Positions 52,293-60,581 are shown, counted from the first letter of the stretch. The stretch is 64,000 nt of DNA from Bradyrhizobium paxllaeri (GCF_001693515.2 NZ_CP042968.1:3162001-3226000); one strand, 5' to 3'. Translations and numbers: made by a program. Notes: a model not told the origin generated them from the sequence alone.

Positions 52293-52925
52293 ATGGCTAC
52301 ATCCGACTGGCGTCTCGAAGGCGAATGGATCAAGAACTGCACCTGCGCATTCGGCTGTCCGTGCGATTTCAATGCCCTGCCGACCCAAGGCTATTGCAAG
52401 GGCATGGTCGGCATGCGGATCACCAAGGGACATTTCGAGAGGACCAAGCTCGACGGCCTCGTCTTCGCAGCCACCGTTGATTTTCCCGGCGCACTGCATG
52501 AAGGCAATGGCCAGCTGCAGCCGATCGTCGACGAGCGCGCCACGCCCGAGCAGCGCGAAGCGCTGTTCAACATCATGTCGGGCAAGTTCTCCGCCGAGGG
52601 CACGCTGTTCCAGATCCTCAGCCTGATCGTCACCAAGATTCACGATCCACTGTTCGTGCCCTTCGAGTTCTCGTTCGACAAGAATGGTCGCGTTGCGCGC
52701 GTCGTGGCGAAGGGTGTGCTGGAGACCGAGGTCGAGCCGATCAAGAATCCGGTGACCGGAGAGCCTCACCGCATCCAGGTCGTGATGCCGGAGGGATTCG
52801 AGCACCGCGCTGCCGAGGTCGCCTCGGCCAACATCCGCTCGACCGGCGCCATCAAGTTCGACACCAAGGGCACGCATAGTTCGCTCGCCAACGTGATCCA
52901 GACGCCGGACGGCGTCGCGGCCTAG
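52293..52925 (+). CDS. DUF1326 domain protein
   Basis: A 210-aa soluble protein of DUF1326. The hallmark KNCTCAFGCPCDFNALPTQG at residues 15-34 contains four close cysteines likely to bind metal or be redox-active. The rest is a beta-rich barrel-like domain with FAATVDFPGALHEGNGQLQP and FEFSFDKNGRVARVVAKGVL. It is 52 bases before a DUF2182 membrane protein on the same strand; the two families are often neighbours. A joint role in metal handling or cofactor insertion is plausible but unproven. Confidence 0.85.
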   Translation: MATSDWRLEGEWIKNCTCAFGCPCDFNALPTQGYCKGMVGMRITKGHFERTKLDGLVFAATVDFPGALHEGNGQLQPIVDERATPEQREALFNIMSGKFSAEGTLFQILSLIVTKIHDPLFVPFEFSFDKNGRVARVVAKGVLETEVEPIKNPVTGEPHRIQVVMPEGFEHRAAEVASANIRSTGAIKFDTKGTHSSLANVIQTPDGVAA

Positions 52926-52977
52926 CTAGCGCGGCACCCGAATCCAACTCTGCCGTTCCGGCATCGGGAGCGGATTC

Positions 52978-53769
52978 ATGACGGGGACCTGGACGCTCGA
53001 GCAGACCCTGCGGCACGATCGCCTGATCGTGGCGATCGGAATAGCCACCGTGGTTGCGTTCTCCTGGGGCTATCTGTTGGCCGGCGCCGGCATCGACATG
53101 AGCATGGCCGACATGCCGATGGACCCTGAGCCGTGGTCGCTGGCGCAGGCCGGGCTCATGTTCGCGATGTGGTGGGTGATGATGGTTGCCATGATGGTGC
53201 CGAGCGCTGCGCCGACGATCCTGCTGTTCACGGCGATCAAGCGCAGGCAGGCAACGACGGACAGCCCCGTCATCTCAAGCTGGTTGTTCCTCGCCGGCTA
53301 TCTCGTGATCTGGGCAGGGTTCAGCCTCGTTGCAGTTGCCGTGCAATGGGGGCTCGACCAGGCCGGGTTGCTGTCCGGCATGATGGCGAGCACCAGCCAT
53401 TTTCTCGCCGGGATCATCCTGCTTGCCGCCGGACTCTATCAGTTGACGCCGATCAAGCGCGCCTGCCTGCGCTACTGCCAGAGCCCGATATTGTTCCTCG
53501 CGCGATACTGGCAACGGGGCGCGATGGGCGCGCTGCGCATGGGCTTTCGGCACGGCGGTTATTGCGTCGGCTGCTGCTGGTTTCTGATGGCGCTGCTTTT
53601 CGTCGCCGGCGTCATGAACCTCGCCTGGGTCGCCGCTGTCGCGATCTATGTCGCCATCGAGAAACTGCTGCCGCGCAGCCAATGGCTGAGCCGTGCCGCT
53701 GGCGTCGCCCTGATCGCATCCGGCGGCCTGTTTCTGGTGTTCGGTCCCGCGGTTTTCGCGTCGCTCTAG
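52978..53769 (+). CDS. DUF2182 integral membrane protein
   Basis: A 263-aa inner-membrane protein of DUF2182, described as a predicted metal-binding membrane protein. Methionines cluster near residue 40-75 (GIDMSMADMPMDPEPW, LMFAMWWVMMVAMMVPSAAP), and KRACLRYCQSP and HGGYCVGCCWFLMALL carry cysteines near or inside helices. About seven helices are visible. It follows the DUF1326 gene by 52 bases. Met/Cys-rich helices fit copper or another soft metal; this is inference. Confidence 0.88.
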   Translation: MTGTWTLEQTLRHDRLIVAIGIATVVAFSWGYLLAGAGIDMSMADMPMDPEPWSLAQAGLMFAMWWVMMVAMMVPSAAPTILLFTAIKRRQATTDSPVISSWLFLAGYLVIWAGFSLVAVAVQWGLDQAGLLSGMMASTSHFLAGIILLAAGLYQLTPIKRACLRYCQSPILFLARYWQRGAMGALRMGFRHGGYCVGCCWFLMALLFVAGVMNLAWVAAVAIYVAIEKLLPRSQWLSRAAGVALIASGGLFLVFGPAVFASL

Positions 53770-53775
53770 CGGCCG

Positions 53776-54435
53776 TCAGACGGCGACCAGTTCGGCGGAA
53801 CTGCCGGCCCGTTTCGGCTTCTTCATCCTGGAAGGCCCGAACAGATTGCCCGCGGCGAGGCCTGCGGTATCGGCGACGGAGGGATCGCGTGAGACCATGG
53901 CGGCGACGATGGCGCCGTCGATCAGCAACGCGAGTTGATGCGCGAGCACCTGCGGCTCGGCCGCGCCCATTTCACCGGCGAGTTTTTCAATATGCGCCAG
54001 CACCACCTTCTTGTGGCGCAGCGCGATGTTGCGGAACTGTTTTTGGTGTTTGTCGTGCTCGGCGACCGCGTTGATGAAGGGACAGCCATAGAAGCGTTCC
54101 TCGGCGAACCAGCGCTTCAGCGCCGGAAAGATCCGCTTCAGCTTCGCCTGTGCGTCACCGCCGCCATCCTCCATCGCGCCGATGAACCATTCGCGCCACG
54201 CCTTGCCTTCGCTCTCCAGCACGGCGTTGACGAGGTTGGTCTTCGATCCGAACAGCTTGTAGAGCGTGGTCTTGGCGGTGCCGGCCTCGTCGATGATGGC
54301 ATCGATGCCGGTAGCGTTGATGCCGTTCTTGCAGAACAGGTGCGTCGCGGCGCTGAGCAGGCGGCCGCGCGCGGATTCTTCATCCCCTGCGGCTGATGCC
54401 GCGACAGCCTTCCGCTTGGAAACTGATTTGCCCAT
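53776..54435 (-). CDS. TetR-family transcriptional regulator
   Basis: A 219-aa repressor. A helix-turn-helix lies at about residues 25-70 (RLLSAATHLFCKNGINATGI, AKTTLYKLFGSKTNLVNAVL), followed by an all-helical ligand-binding domain with RFYGCPFINAVAEHDKHQKQ. It is divergent from an OsmC/flavoprotein/rhodanese operon. A near-perfect palindrome at 54629-54642, just before the operon's first gene, is a candidate operator. The cysteine in YGCPFINA is conserved in this TetR group and could sense reactive molecules. Confidence 0.92.
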   Translation of the reverse strand: MGKSVSKRKAVAASAAGDEESARGRLLSAATHLFCKNGINATGIDAIIDEAGTAKTTLYKLFGSKTNLVNAVLESEGKAWREWFIGAMEDGGGDAQAKLKRIFPALKRWFAEERFYGCPFINAVAEHDKHQKQFRNIALRHKKVVLAHIEKLAGEMGAAEPQVLAHQLALLIDGAIVAAMVSRDPSVADTAGLAAGNLFGPSRMKKPKRAGSSAELVAV

Positions 54436-54628
54436 GCGCGCCAGTTAATCGGAGCGCGCCGAAATCATCAAGTCGCATCTCCCATGCGCTCAAAATAATC
54501 GCGGCGAGGCAGCGATTGCATCGGCCTTGTGCAGGGCGGTGCTGATCAATCCGCAGGCAGCTAACGCTAAGGCCCTCCAACGCTTCGTCTTTTGTTTCCG
54601 GCTCCATCTGGCACGCTTAATGCAGGAA

Positions 54629-54642
54629 ACAGAACGTTCGGT
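54629..54642. promoter_or_regulatory. Candidate TetR operator
   Basis: ACAGAACGTTCGGT is a 14-base palindrome with one mismatched pair (centre GAACGTTC). It lies 26 bases before the OsmC start codon and faces a divergent tetR gene. Repressors of the TetR family often bind such short dyads overlapping the promoter of their target operon. Confidence 0.5.
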
Positions 54643-54667
54643 ATCCTACCCAAGGGAGAGAAAAAAG

Positions 54668-55210
54668 ATGACTGCGGTTGCTCAAAAAACGGTGCTCACG
54701 GGCTGCCTGGCCCCGATCGATAAAGGCGGGCTCGAGCAGCTCATCGCCAACGGCAAGGCCAACCCGAAGGTCATCAAGACCTTGAAGTGCAAGACGGTGG
54801 CGGAGGGCAAGTTTCGCCACGCCAACTACATCCGCAATCTCGCGCCCTATATCGTCGACGAGCCGCCGGGGCTTCTGGGCGACGACACCGCGCCCAATCC
54901 CTCTGAAGCCTCGCTCGCCGCACTCGGCTCCTGCCTCGCCGTCGGCCTGCACGCCAACGCCGTGCACCGCGGCTGGATCGTCAACAAGCTCGAGCTCGAA
55001 CTCGAGGGCGACCTCAACATCACCGCCGTCTGGGGTACCGGCGACGTCAGCGAGAAGCCGGTCGGCTTCACGGACGTGCGCGTCAAGGTCGACATGGAAT
55101 GCGAGGGCATTTCGAAAGCCGAGATCGACGCACTGGTCACCCACGTCAAGAAGTGGTCGCCGGTCGCCAACACCTTTACGCGGCCCGTCAATCTCGAGGT
55201 CGGCATCTAA
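54668..55210 (+). CDS. OsmC-family protein
   Basis: The start is at 54668 after AAGGGAGAG. The 180-aa product has the OsmC/Ohr fold: FRHANYIRNLAPYIVDEPPG, then NPSEASLAALGSCLAVGLHA, whose Cys is the first redox cysteine, and the second half VKVDMECEGISKAEIDALVT. The second Cys is at the CEGIS position rather than the exact Ohr site, which suits the broader OsmC class (hydroperoxide or persulfide-related thiol chemistry). It heads an operon with an acyl-CoA-dehydrogenase-like protein (36 bases later) and a rhodanese. Confidence 0.88.
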   Translation: MTAVAQKTVLTGCLAPIDKGGLEQLIANGKANPKVIKTLKCKTVAEGKFRHANYIRNLAPYIVDEPPGLLGDDTAPNPSEASLAALGSCLAVGLHANAVHRGWIVNKLELELEGDLNITAVWGTGDVSEKPVGFTDVRVKVDMECEGISKAEIDALVTHVKKWSPVANTFTRPVNLEVGI

Positions 55211-55246
55211 CGTAACGCGACGCGTGCAAGAGGGGAGCGGGAGATC

Positions 55247-56386
55247 ATGGAATCACTAGCTTTGTCGCGGATCGAAGTTGCAGATCAACCCGCTCCCACG
55301 ATTGTCGACGAGGTCGCGAGCCTCGCTCGCCGTGAGCTGGCGCCGCTTGCGCCGGCGATCGATGCCGGCACCGCCTATCCGGACGCGCTGCTGCGCCGTT
55401 TCGGTGAGATCGGCGCGTGGGGCAGCCATGTCCCACAGGAGGGACCGGCCGACCTGCGGTGCGCCATCCAGTCGATCGCCGCGATCGGGGAGATCTGCGG
55501 CGCCACGGCGTTCATGGCCTGGTGCCAGAACACGCTGGTCTGGTATGCCGCGAACTCCACCAATCTGAAGCTTGCACGGCGCTTCGGCGACGGTTTTTCG
55601 AGCGGACGGGTGCTCGGCGGCACCGGGCTCTCCAACCCGATGAAGAGTTTTTTCGGCATCGAACGGCTGAAACTGAAGGGGCGCAAGGTCGAGGGCGGCT
55701 ATGTCGTGCGCGGCGCGCTGCCCTGGGTGTCGAACCTCGGCCCCGATCATTTCTTCGGCACCATCTTCGAGCGTGAAGAGGGCGGCGGCACCGCAAAAGG
55801 CGGGCCGGGCATCGTGATGTTTCTCGCCGACTGTTCCGATCCCGCGATCACGCTGCAGCCATGCAAACCTTTTCTCGCGATGGACGGCACCGGCACCTAT
55901 GGCGTGCAGTTCCGCGACGTGTTCGTGCCGGATGAACTGATCCTCGCCGAGTCTGCGGGGCCCTTCGTAAAAAAGATCCGCGCCGGCTTCATTCTGCTGC
56001 AGACCGGCATGGCGCTCGGCCTGATCAAGGATTGCATCGAGATCATGGACGAGGTCGAGGCGCCATTGAGGCATATCAACCGCTATCTGCCGCAACAGCC
56101 TACACAGTTTCGCGAACTGCATGCCGAGTTCGAAAAGGAGGCCATGGCGCTGGCGAGTGATCCCTACAATGCCGACGACAGCTACTGGCGCCGCGTCGTG
56201 GCGCTTCGCTTGCGGCTTGGCGACGCCAGCGTCGCGGCCGCGCATGCGGCGATGCTTCATTGCGGCGCGCGCGGCTACCTCAAGAGCCACCGCGCCCAGC
56301 GCAGGCTGCGCGAAGCCTATTTCGTCGCGATCGTCACCCCCGCCACCAAGCAGCTCCGCAAGATGCTGGCTGGTGACGAGCACTGA
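55247..56386 (+). CDS. Acyl-CoA-dehydrogenase-like flavoprotein, lacking catalytic Glu motif
   Basis: A 379-aa protein of the acyl-CoA dehydrogenase fold: VPQEGPADLRCAIQSIAAIG, GRVLGGTGLSNPMKSFFGIE, YVVRGALPWVSNLGPDHFFG and AAMLHCGARGYLKSHRAQRR fit flavin binding. The C-terminal block where dehydrogenases carry YEG/FEG reads EAYFVAIVTPATKQLRKM, without the catalytic Glu. This is more like group D flavin monooxygenases (DszC-type desulfurisation enzymes) than a true dehydrogenase. It lies between OsmC and a rhodanese, so a role in organic or sulfane sulfur oxidation is a reasonable hypothesis. Confidence 0.82.
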   Translation: MESLALSRIEVADQPAPTIVDEVASLARRELAPLAPAIDAGTAYPDALLRRFGEIGAWGSHVPQEGPADLRCAIQSIAAIGEICGATAFMAWCQNTLVWYAANSTNLKLARRFGDGFSSGRVLGGTGLSNPMKSFFGIERLKLKGRKVEGGYVVRGALPWVSNLGPDHFFGTIFEREEGGGTAKGGPGIVMFLADCSDPAITLQPCKPFLAMDGTGTYGVQFRDVFVPDELILAESAGPFVKKIRAGFILLQTGMALGLIKDCIEIMDEVEAPLRHINRYLPQQPTQFRELHAEFEKEAMALASDPYNADDSYWRRVVALRLRLGDASVAAAHAAMLHCGARGYLKSHRAQRRLREAYFVAIVTPATKQLRKMLAGDEH

Positions 56387-56431
56387 TTTTCGATCGACCC
56401 CAACCAGCCACACAAACAGGAGAGGCCTGCC

Positions 56432-57310
56432 ATGACGGACGTTCTGATTACTGCCGGCGAACTCGCGGAATTCCTCAAGCAGGAGCCGTGTGTCGTCATC
56501 GACACCCGCAATCCCGAAGCCTACGGCGCGGGGCATCTCCCCGGCGCCGTCAATGTCCACGAGATCTTCACGTATCTGGCGACCTCGACGCCGGAAGGCA
56601 TCCACGAGCTGAAGACCAAATTCGCCGACGCGTTCGGCGCCGCTGGTTTGTCCGGCAAGGAAACCGCCGTCATCTACGAGCAGTCGATGAATTCCGGCTT
56701 CGGCCAATCGTGCCGCGGCTACTATCTCCTCACCATGCTCGGCTATCCCAAGGTCAAGGTGCTGCATGGCGGTTACGACGCCTGGGCGGCGGCGGGCTTG
56801 CCGGTGACCACGGACGTGCCGTCGCCGGTGAAGGCATCGTTCACGGTCGTGCCGGAGGCGGGTGACATCCTGATCGACGCCAAGACCATGCTGGCGGCCG
56901 TCGGCAAGCCCGGCATCGCGCTGCTCGACGTCCGCGACATCGACGAGTGGATCGGCGAAAGCTCGTCGCCGTACGGCAAGGATTTCTGCCCGCGCAAGGG
57001 CCGCATCCCCGGCGCGGTGTGGCTGGAATGGTATCGGATGATGAAGCCGACCGCGGAGGGGCCGCGCTTCAAGTCCAAGAACGAAATCCTGGCGGAATGC
57101 GCCACCGTTGGCATCACAGAGAGTACGCCGGTCTATCTCTACTGCTTCAAGGGCGCGCGTGCCTCGAACACGTTCCTCGCATTGAAGAACGCCGGCGTGA
57201 AGGATGTGCGGATGTATTTCGGCTCCTGGAACGAATGGTCGCGCGATCCTGCGTTGCCGATCGAGGAGGGGCTGCCGATGGAGGCGAAGCTCACGACCAA
57301 GGCGGCGTAA
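56432..57310 (+). CDS. Tandem rhodanese sulfurtransferase
   Basis: A 292-aa protein with two rhodanese domains. The first (about 5-130: CVVIDTRNPEAYGAGHLPGA, KVLHGGYDAWAAAGLPVTTD) has YEQSMNSGFGQSC in its active-loop region. The second (about 140-285: IALLDVRDIDEWIGESSSPY, GRIPGAVWLEWYRMMKP) has the catalytic Cys in YLYCFKGARASNTF. Rhodaneses move sulfane sulfur between thiols, cyanide and thiosulfate. It is third in the TetR-controlled operon, 45 bases after the flavoprotein gene. Confidence 0.92.
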   Translation: MTDVLITAGELAEFLKQEPCVVIDTRNPEAYGAGHLPGAVNVHEIFTYLATSTPEGIHELKTKFADAFGAAGLSGKETAVIYEQSMNSGFGQSCRGYYLLTMLGYPKVKVLHGGYDAWAAAGLPVTTDVPSPVKASFTVVPEAGDILIDAKTMLAAVGKPGIALLDVRDIDEWIGESSSPYGKDFCPRKGRIPGAVWLEWYRMMKPTAEGPRFKSKNEILAECATVGITESTPVYLYCFKGARASNTFLALKNAGVKDVRMYFGSWNEWSRDPALPIEEGLPMEAKLTTKAA

Positions 57311-57475
57311 CGACGCGCTCAATTTTGCAGTCCGACTCCCAGGGAATTGGACCGCAACAAGGCGGCCTGCGATTCTTGAAGCGATGGCGCGAACTGATGG
57401 AACCGCGCCATCGCGTCGCTCTGGCGTTCCCGATCTCCGCTGCGTATAATCGTGACACAGTTGGTGGTCGCGCGG

Positions 57476-58093
57476 ATGTCGATGTTCTCACGCAGATTAG
57501 GTTTCGCTTTGGTCGTGGCGATGCTGTGCCTCGGCGGGCGCACGGCTAACGCCCAAGCCTCGCCGGTGAATTACTGGATCCCGGGCTGGCCGATGGGATT
57601 CAGCGGCGATGCGGGCGAGAGCCCGAACGCTTACGGCAGCTTTCCGAGCTTCGATTTCCGCGACGTCGGAAACGGCTCTTCTTACGCGCGCTACAATTTT
57701 TCGAACGGCTTTTTTGTCGGCAGCCAGCGCAACAGCATGGGCTTCAGCGGCCTGAGCCAAAGTGCGTTTGGCGGTTTCGGTTCGATCTACAGCGAAGGCG
57801 TGCAGTTCGGCTACAGCCTGAAGAACGGCGGCGGCCTGCCTGTCACTTTCTTTGCCGGTTTCGACACGCTGAAATACAATGCCGGCATCGGCAGCAGCGC
57901 GTTCGCGCCGTTCGACTCCAAGTCCGGCACGCTGCCCGTCTCGAGCGCGTATGCCGGCGTCGAATTCCAGCCGACGTCAAATCTCAGCCTGTCGCTCGGG
58001 GTCGGCGTCGTCCAGCAGACGGGTCGGATCGACAGCGAGATCAATTCGCTGCCCGGCGCCTCGTCGTTCTCCGTCGGTAACCGCCGCTACTAG
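57476..58093 (+). CDS. Exported outer-membrane-barrel-like protein
   Basis: The start is at 57476 (MSMFSRRLGFALVVAMLCLG); an upstream TATAAT lies at 57444-57449. The 205-aa product has a signal peptide cut after ANA or AQA and a mature part rich in Gly, Ser, Phe and Tyr in alternating patterns: FVGSQRNSMGFSGLSQSAFG, YSEGVQFGYSLKNGGGLPVT, FFAGFDTLKYNAGIG, SAYAGVEFQPTSNLSLSLGV. This suggests a small outer-membrane beta-barrel or a beta-rich surface protein of the kind frequent in Bradyrhizobium. Function unknown. Confidence 0.72.
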   Translation: MSMFSRRLGFALVVAMLCLGGRTANAQASPVNYWIPGWPMGFSGDAGESPNAYGSFPSFDFRDVGNGSSYARYNFSNGFFVGSQRNSMGFSGLSQSAFGGFGSIYSEGVQFGYSLKNGGGLPVTFFAGFDTLKYNAGIGSSAFAPFDSKSGTLPVSSAYAGVEFQPTSNLSLSLGVGVVQQTGRIDSEINSLPGASSFSVGNRRY

Positions 58094-58095
58094 TC

Positions 58096-58533
58096 TCAGT
58101 CGTCGCGCTGTACCAACTCGACGGTGATGCCCTCGGGCCCCTCGAAGAGCCGCAGCTTTCGGCTGATGTAGTCCATCTCGTCGCTCAGCACGGTTACGCC
58201 GTTGGCCACGAGGTACGCCGTGGCCGCCTCAATGTCGTCGACGCGGAACGCGAGGTGATTGAAGCCCCGTTTTCGCAGGTTCGTCGGGTGTGCACCCGGA
58301 TCGGTCCCGGGGGGCGGGTCGAACTGAAGCAGCTGGATCTCGAAATGATAGGCTCCTTCGAGTGCGAGGGTAATGTGCTGCGCCTTCATGCGCGGTATGC
58401 CCATGTACCGGGCGGGAACGCCACCATCGATCGTTGCGACATGAGCCTTTCTGAAGCCAAGGAGCGCGAAGAACTCGATCGCCGGGCCGGCGTCGGCCAC
58501 TGCGATCGTAACATGATCCGGATTGAGTATCAT
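58096..58533 (-). CDS. VOC-family (glyoxalase-like) protein
   Basis: The start is at 58533 (MILNPDHVTIAVADAGPAIE). The 145-aa product has two beta-alpha-beta-beta-beta modules of the vicinal oxygen chelate fold: FFALLGFRKAHVATIDGGVP, YHFEIQLLQFDPPPGTDP, FNHLAFRVDDIEAATAYLVA and GPEGITVELVQRDD. Metal ligands typical of glyoxalases can be placed at His in DHVTIAV, Glu in FEIQLL, His in NHLAFRV and Glu in TVELVQ. Substrate unknown; a lyase, dioxygenase or resistance role is possible. It is convergent with the barrel-like gene. Confidence 0.87.
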   Translation of the reverse strand: MILNPDHVTIAVADAGPAIEFFALLGFRKAHVATIDGGVPARYMGIPRMKAQHITLALEGAYHFEIQLLQFDPPPGTDPGAHPTNLRKRGFNHLAFRVDDIEAATAYLVANGVTVLSDEMDYISRKLRLFEGPEGITVELVQRDD

Positions 58534-58733
58534 TTTATCACTCCGTGTGATCAACGCCGCGCGGACGCTCCCGAGTATGCCTTGTGAACGAGGCTGGTGG
58601 AGAGCCGCTGCACACCGTTCACAACACTGTTATTGCGAGCCTACAGTGCCGTCGCCTCCCTCAACTGGGCGTGTCGCGCTTGTTGTTGTATCCTCGCCGC
58701 AGCAACTGCACGGTCGCCAGGAGGAGTTGTCGC

Positions 58734-59222
58734 ATGACTACTGTTGTACTCAACCGCCGCAACCTCCTCGCCGCAGGCGGCTCGATCCTCGCAACCGGGG
58801 TTTCCGGGCTCCTGTCGCCAGCGCGCGCGCAAGGCCTCGCGCCGACCCCTTCGATGCCGGGCGGGTCCAACAACTACCGCGCGGGCGCGCCGACAGTGGA
58901 TCGAATCGGCAAGGGTGGCTTCTGGATGAGTGGCACCGTGCGCCGCGCAGGCGACGGAGCTCCGCTTGCCGGGCAGCGCATCCAGATCTGGGCGCACACC
59001 ACCGAAGGGCGGGAGCACGAGCCGCAGAGTCATGGCGCCACGCTCACCGACAAGAACGGGGCGTTTCGTCTCGAGATGCCGCAGATCGTTCCCATCTTCG
59101 GCCAACCGCATGGTCACCTCGCCTATGACAGCGGCGAATTCAAAACCGTCTTTCTACGTCCCGTGATGCGGAGCGCCAAGGATACCAGCCTGGAGGCGCA
59201 CTTCGTCCTTCAGCCGGTCTGA
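58734..59222 (+). CDS. Tat-exported intradiol-dioxygenase-like protein
   Basis: The start is at 58734. The 162-aa product has a twin-arginine signal (NRRNLLAAGGSILATGVSGL) and a beta-sandwich like intradiol ring-cleavage dioxygenases: NNYRAGAPTVDRIGKGGFWM, SGTVRRAGDGAPLAGQRIQI, WAHTTEGREHEPQSHGATLT, and GQPHGHLAY. The last carries an H-x-H pair at the place of the iron-binding histidines. A Tyr in NNYRAGAP is at the usual first tyrosine site; the second usual Tyr seems replaced in GAFRLEMPQIVP. It lies five bases before a bis-heme ferric-reductase-like membrane gene, which suggests a shared function. Confidence 0.8.
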   Translation: MTTVVLNRRNLLAAGGSILATGVSGLLSPARAQGLAPTPSMPGGSNNYRAGAPTVDRIGKGGFWMSGTVRRAGDGAPLAGQRIQIWAHTTEGREHEPQSHGATLTDKNGAFRLEMPQIVPIFGQPHGHLAYDSGEFKTVFLRPVMRSAKDTSLEAHFVLQPV

Positions 59223-59227
59223 CCGAG

Positions 59228-59872
59228 TTGCCAACGAAGGGATGGAGATTGGCCCGGGTGATCCTGATCTGGGTCGCCCTTGCAGGAGCCGTTGGCGTGC
59301 CGATCGCTGCTGCCGCGATGAGCCCGCTGCTCGCGTGGCGCGATCCGATCTACATACTGGCCTGCTTCGCAGGGATTGTCGCGCTGGGGCTAATGCTCGT
59401 TCAGCCTTTGCTGATCGCCGGATACCTGCCGGGACTGTCGGCTTATCGTGGCCGGCGTACACATCTCTGGACTGGAGGCGCGCTCGTCGTGGCGGTGGTG
59501 ATCCACGTCGGCGGCCTTTGGATCACCAGTCCGCCCGACATGATTGACGCCCTTCTGTTCGCATCGCCGACGCCGTTCTCCCCCTGGGGTGTGGTCGCCA
59601 TGTGGGCAATCTTCGCCGTCGCGCTTTTTGCGGCACTCCGCCGGCGATTGGGAGTGCGACCGCGAACGTGGCGCATCGCCCATACACTGCTCGCGATCGT
59701 TATCGTCGCAGGCAGCGTGGTGCATGGCATATTGATCGAGGGGACGATGGAGACGATTTCGAAGGCGGTGCTTTGCGCGCTGGTCCTTGCGGCCGCCATA
59801 AAAGTCATGACTGACCTGCAGGTGTGGAGAAGGCGAGCAAAGTTGCGCGAAGAGGGCGTTGCGCGACAGTAA
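59228..59872 (+). CDS. Ferric-reductase-like bis-heme membrane protein
   Basis: A 214-aa protein with about six membrane helices (VILIWVALAGAVGVPIAAA, YILACFAGIVALGLMLVQPL, LVVAVVIHVGGLWI, WAIFAVALFAAL, LLAIVIVAGSVVHGIL, and one near the end). Two pairs of histidines with exactly 13 residues between them, THLWTGGALVVAVVIH and AHTLLAIVIVAGSVVH, match the bis-heme ligands of the ferric reductase/NOX/MsrQ superfamily. There is no flavin domain, as in MsrQ. It is tightly coupled to the Tat-exported gene upstream, so it probably delivers electrons to that periplasmic protein. Confidence 0.85.
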   Translation: MPTKGWRLARVILIWVALAGAVGVPIAAAAMSPLLAWRDPIYILACFAGIVALGLMLVQPLLIAGYLPGLSAYRGRRTHLWTGGALVVAVVIHVGGLWITSPPDMIDALLFASPTPFSPWGVVAMWAIFAVALFAALRRRLGVRPRTWRIAHTLLAIVIVAGSVVHGILIEGTMETISKAVLCALVLAAAIKVMTDLQVWRRRAKLREEGVARQ

Positions 59873-59888
59873 GCGGAATTACGCGGAG

Positions 59889-60581
59889 CTATTGCTCCGA
59901 TGACAGGCGGATCATCTGGCGCCCGTCATTCATCGCCTTCAGGCTGTTGACATAGTTCTCGGGACGCTGCCAGCGGTGAGGAGCTTTCAATCCCATGAAT
60001 TCTGCGATGCTGCCGATAAACGCCGTGCAATTGGTGGTTTCGGCGTTCCAGACCGGTGAACTCGCCTGCAATTTCTTGATGTAGGCGAAAACCCTCTTTG
60101 CGTCCGGCTCATTCAGGTAGACGCGGTAACTGGCGGTCAAGTACTGCGGATCGAGATCGCCATAACTTGCCCCGGTCTCGGACGGCACCCACATCAGATG
60201 ACCAAGTACATAAGGTACGTTGTCTCCCGCAGGGGTAAGGCCCGCGACTTCAACGGCTCGCTCGCTTGTCTTCCCGTACCAGACGAAAGCGTGTCCCCAG
60301 CTCGCCGCCGTTCTGGCTCTGAAGTCCACATAGTACGGGCCCTTTGCCGATCCCGGCTTGCGGGTCGGCTGTGACGCCGGTTTCGATTCATCGCTGGAAA
60401 CAAGCGCGTTCGCGTTGGCGACGCGCTTGTAACCTTCCTGTATGTGGGAAATGAAACGCTCCAGGCCGCCCCGAGTGTCAATCTCGCGTGCGGAAGCTGG
60501 ATGGATTGCGCACGCGAGCAGGACAGCGGGTGCGAATCCCGCAAGCAAGCGTTGTGCTAATCTCTTCGGCCCATTTGCCAC
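59889..60581 (-). CDS. Exported protein with His/Cys active-site-like pair
   Basis: A 230-aa protein with a signal peptide (about 1-31, cut near ASA). The mature domain has TAASWGHAFVWYGKTSERAV with His97 and WNAETTNCTAFIGSIAEFMG with Cys185. This spacing and the flanking patterns recall papain-like or DUF4105-type periplasmic cysteine enzymes, though the order (His before Cys) is as in circularly permuted NlpC/P60-like folds. I cannot name the family with certainty. A hydrolase or acyltransferase role in the envelope is possible. Confidence 0.7.
   Translation of the reverse strand: MANGPKRLAQRLLAGFAPAVLLACAIHPASAREIDTRGGLERFISHIQEGYKRVANANALVSSDESKPASQPTRKPGSAKGPYYVDFRARTAASWGHAFVWYGKTSERAVEVAGLTPAGDNVPYVLGHLMWVPSETGASYGDLDPQYLTASYRVYLNEPDAKRVFAYIKKLQASSPVWNAETTNCTAFIGSIAEFMGLKAPHRWQRPENYVNSLKAMNDGRQMIRLSSEQ

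Noticed and set aside
51045..52877. A 610-codon minus-strand frame opposite trmJ and DUF1326
   Set aside because: Shadow frame crossing two recognised genes.
55256..57322. A 688-codon minus-strand frame opposite the flavoprotein and rhodanese
   Set aside because: Shadow frame; both plus-strand genes have strong family motifs.
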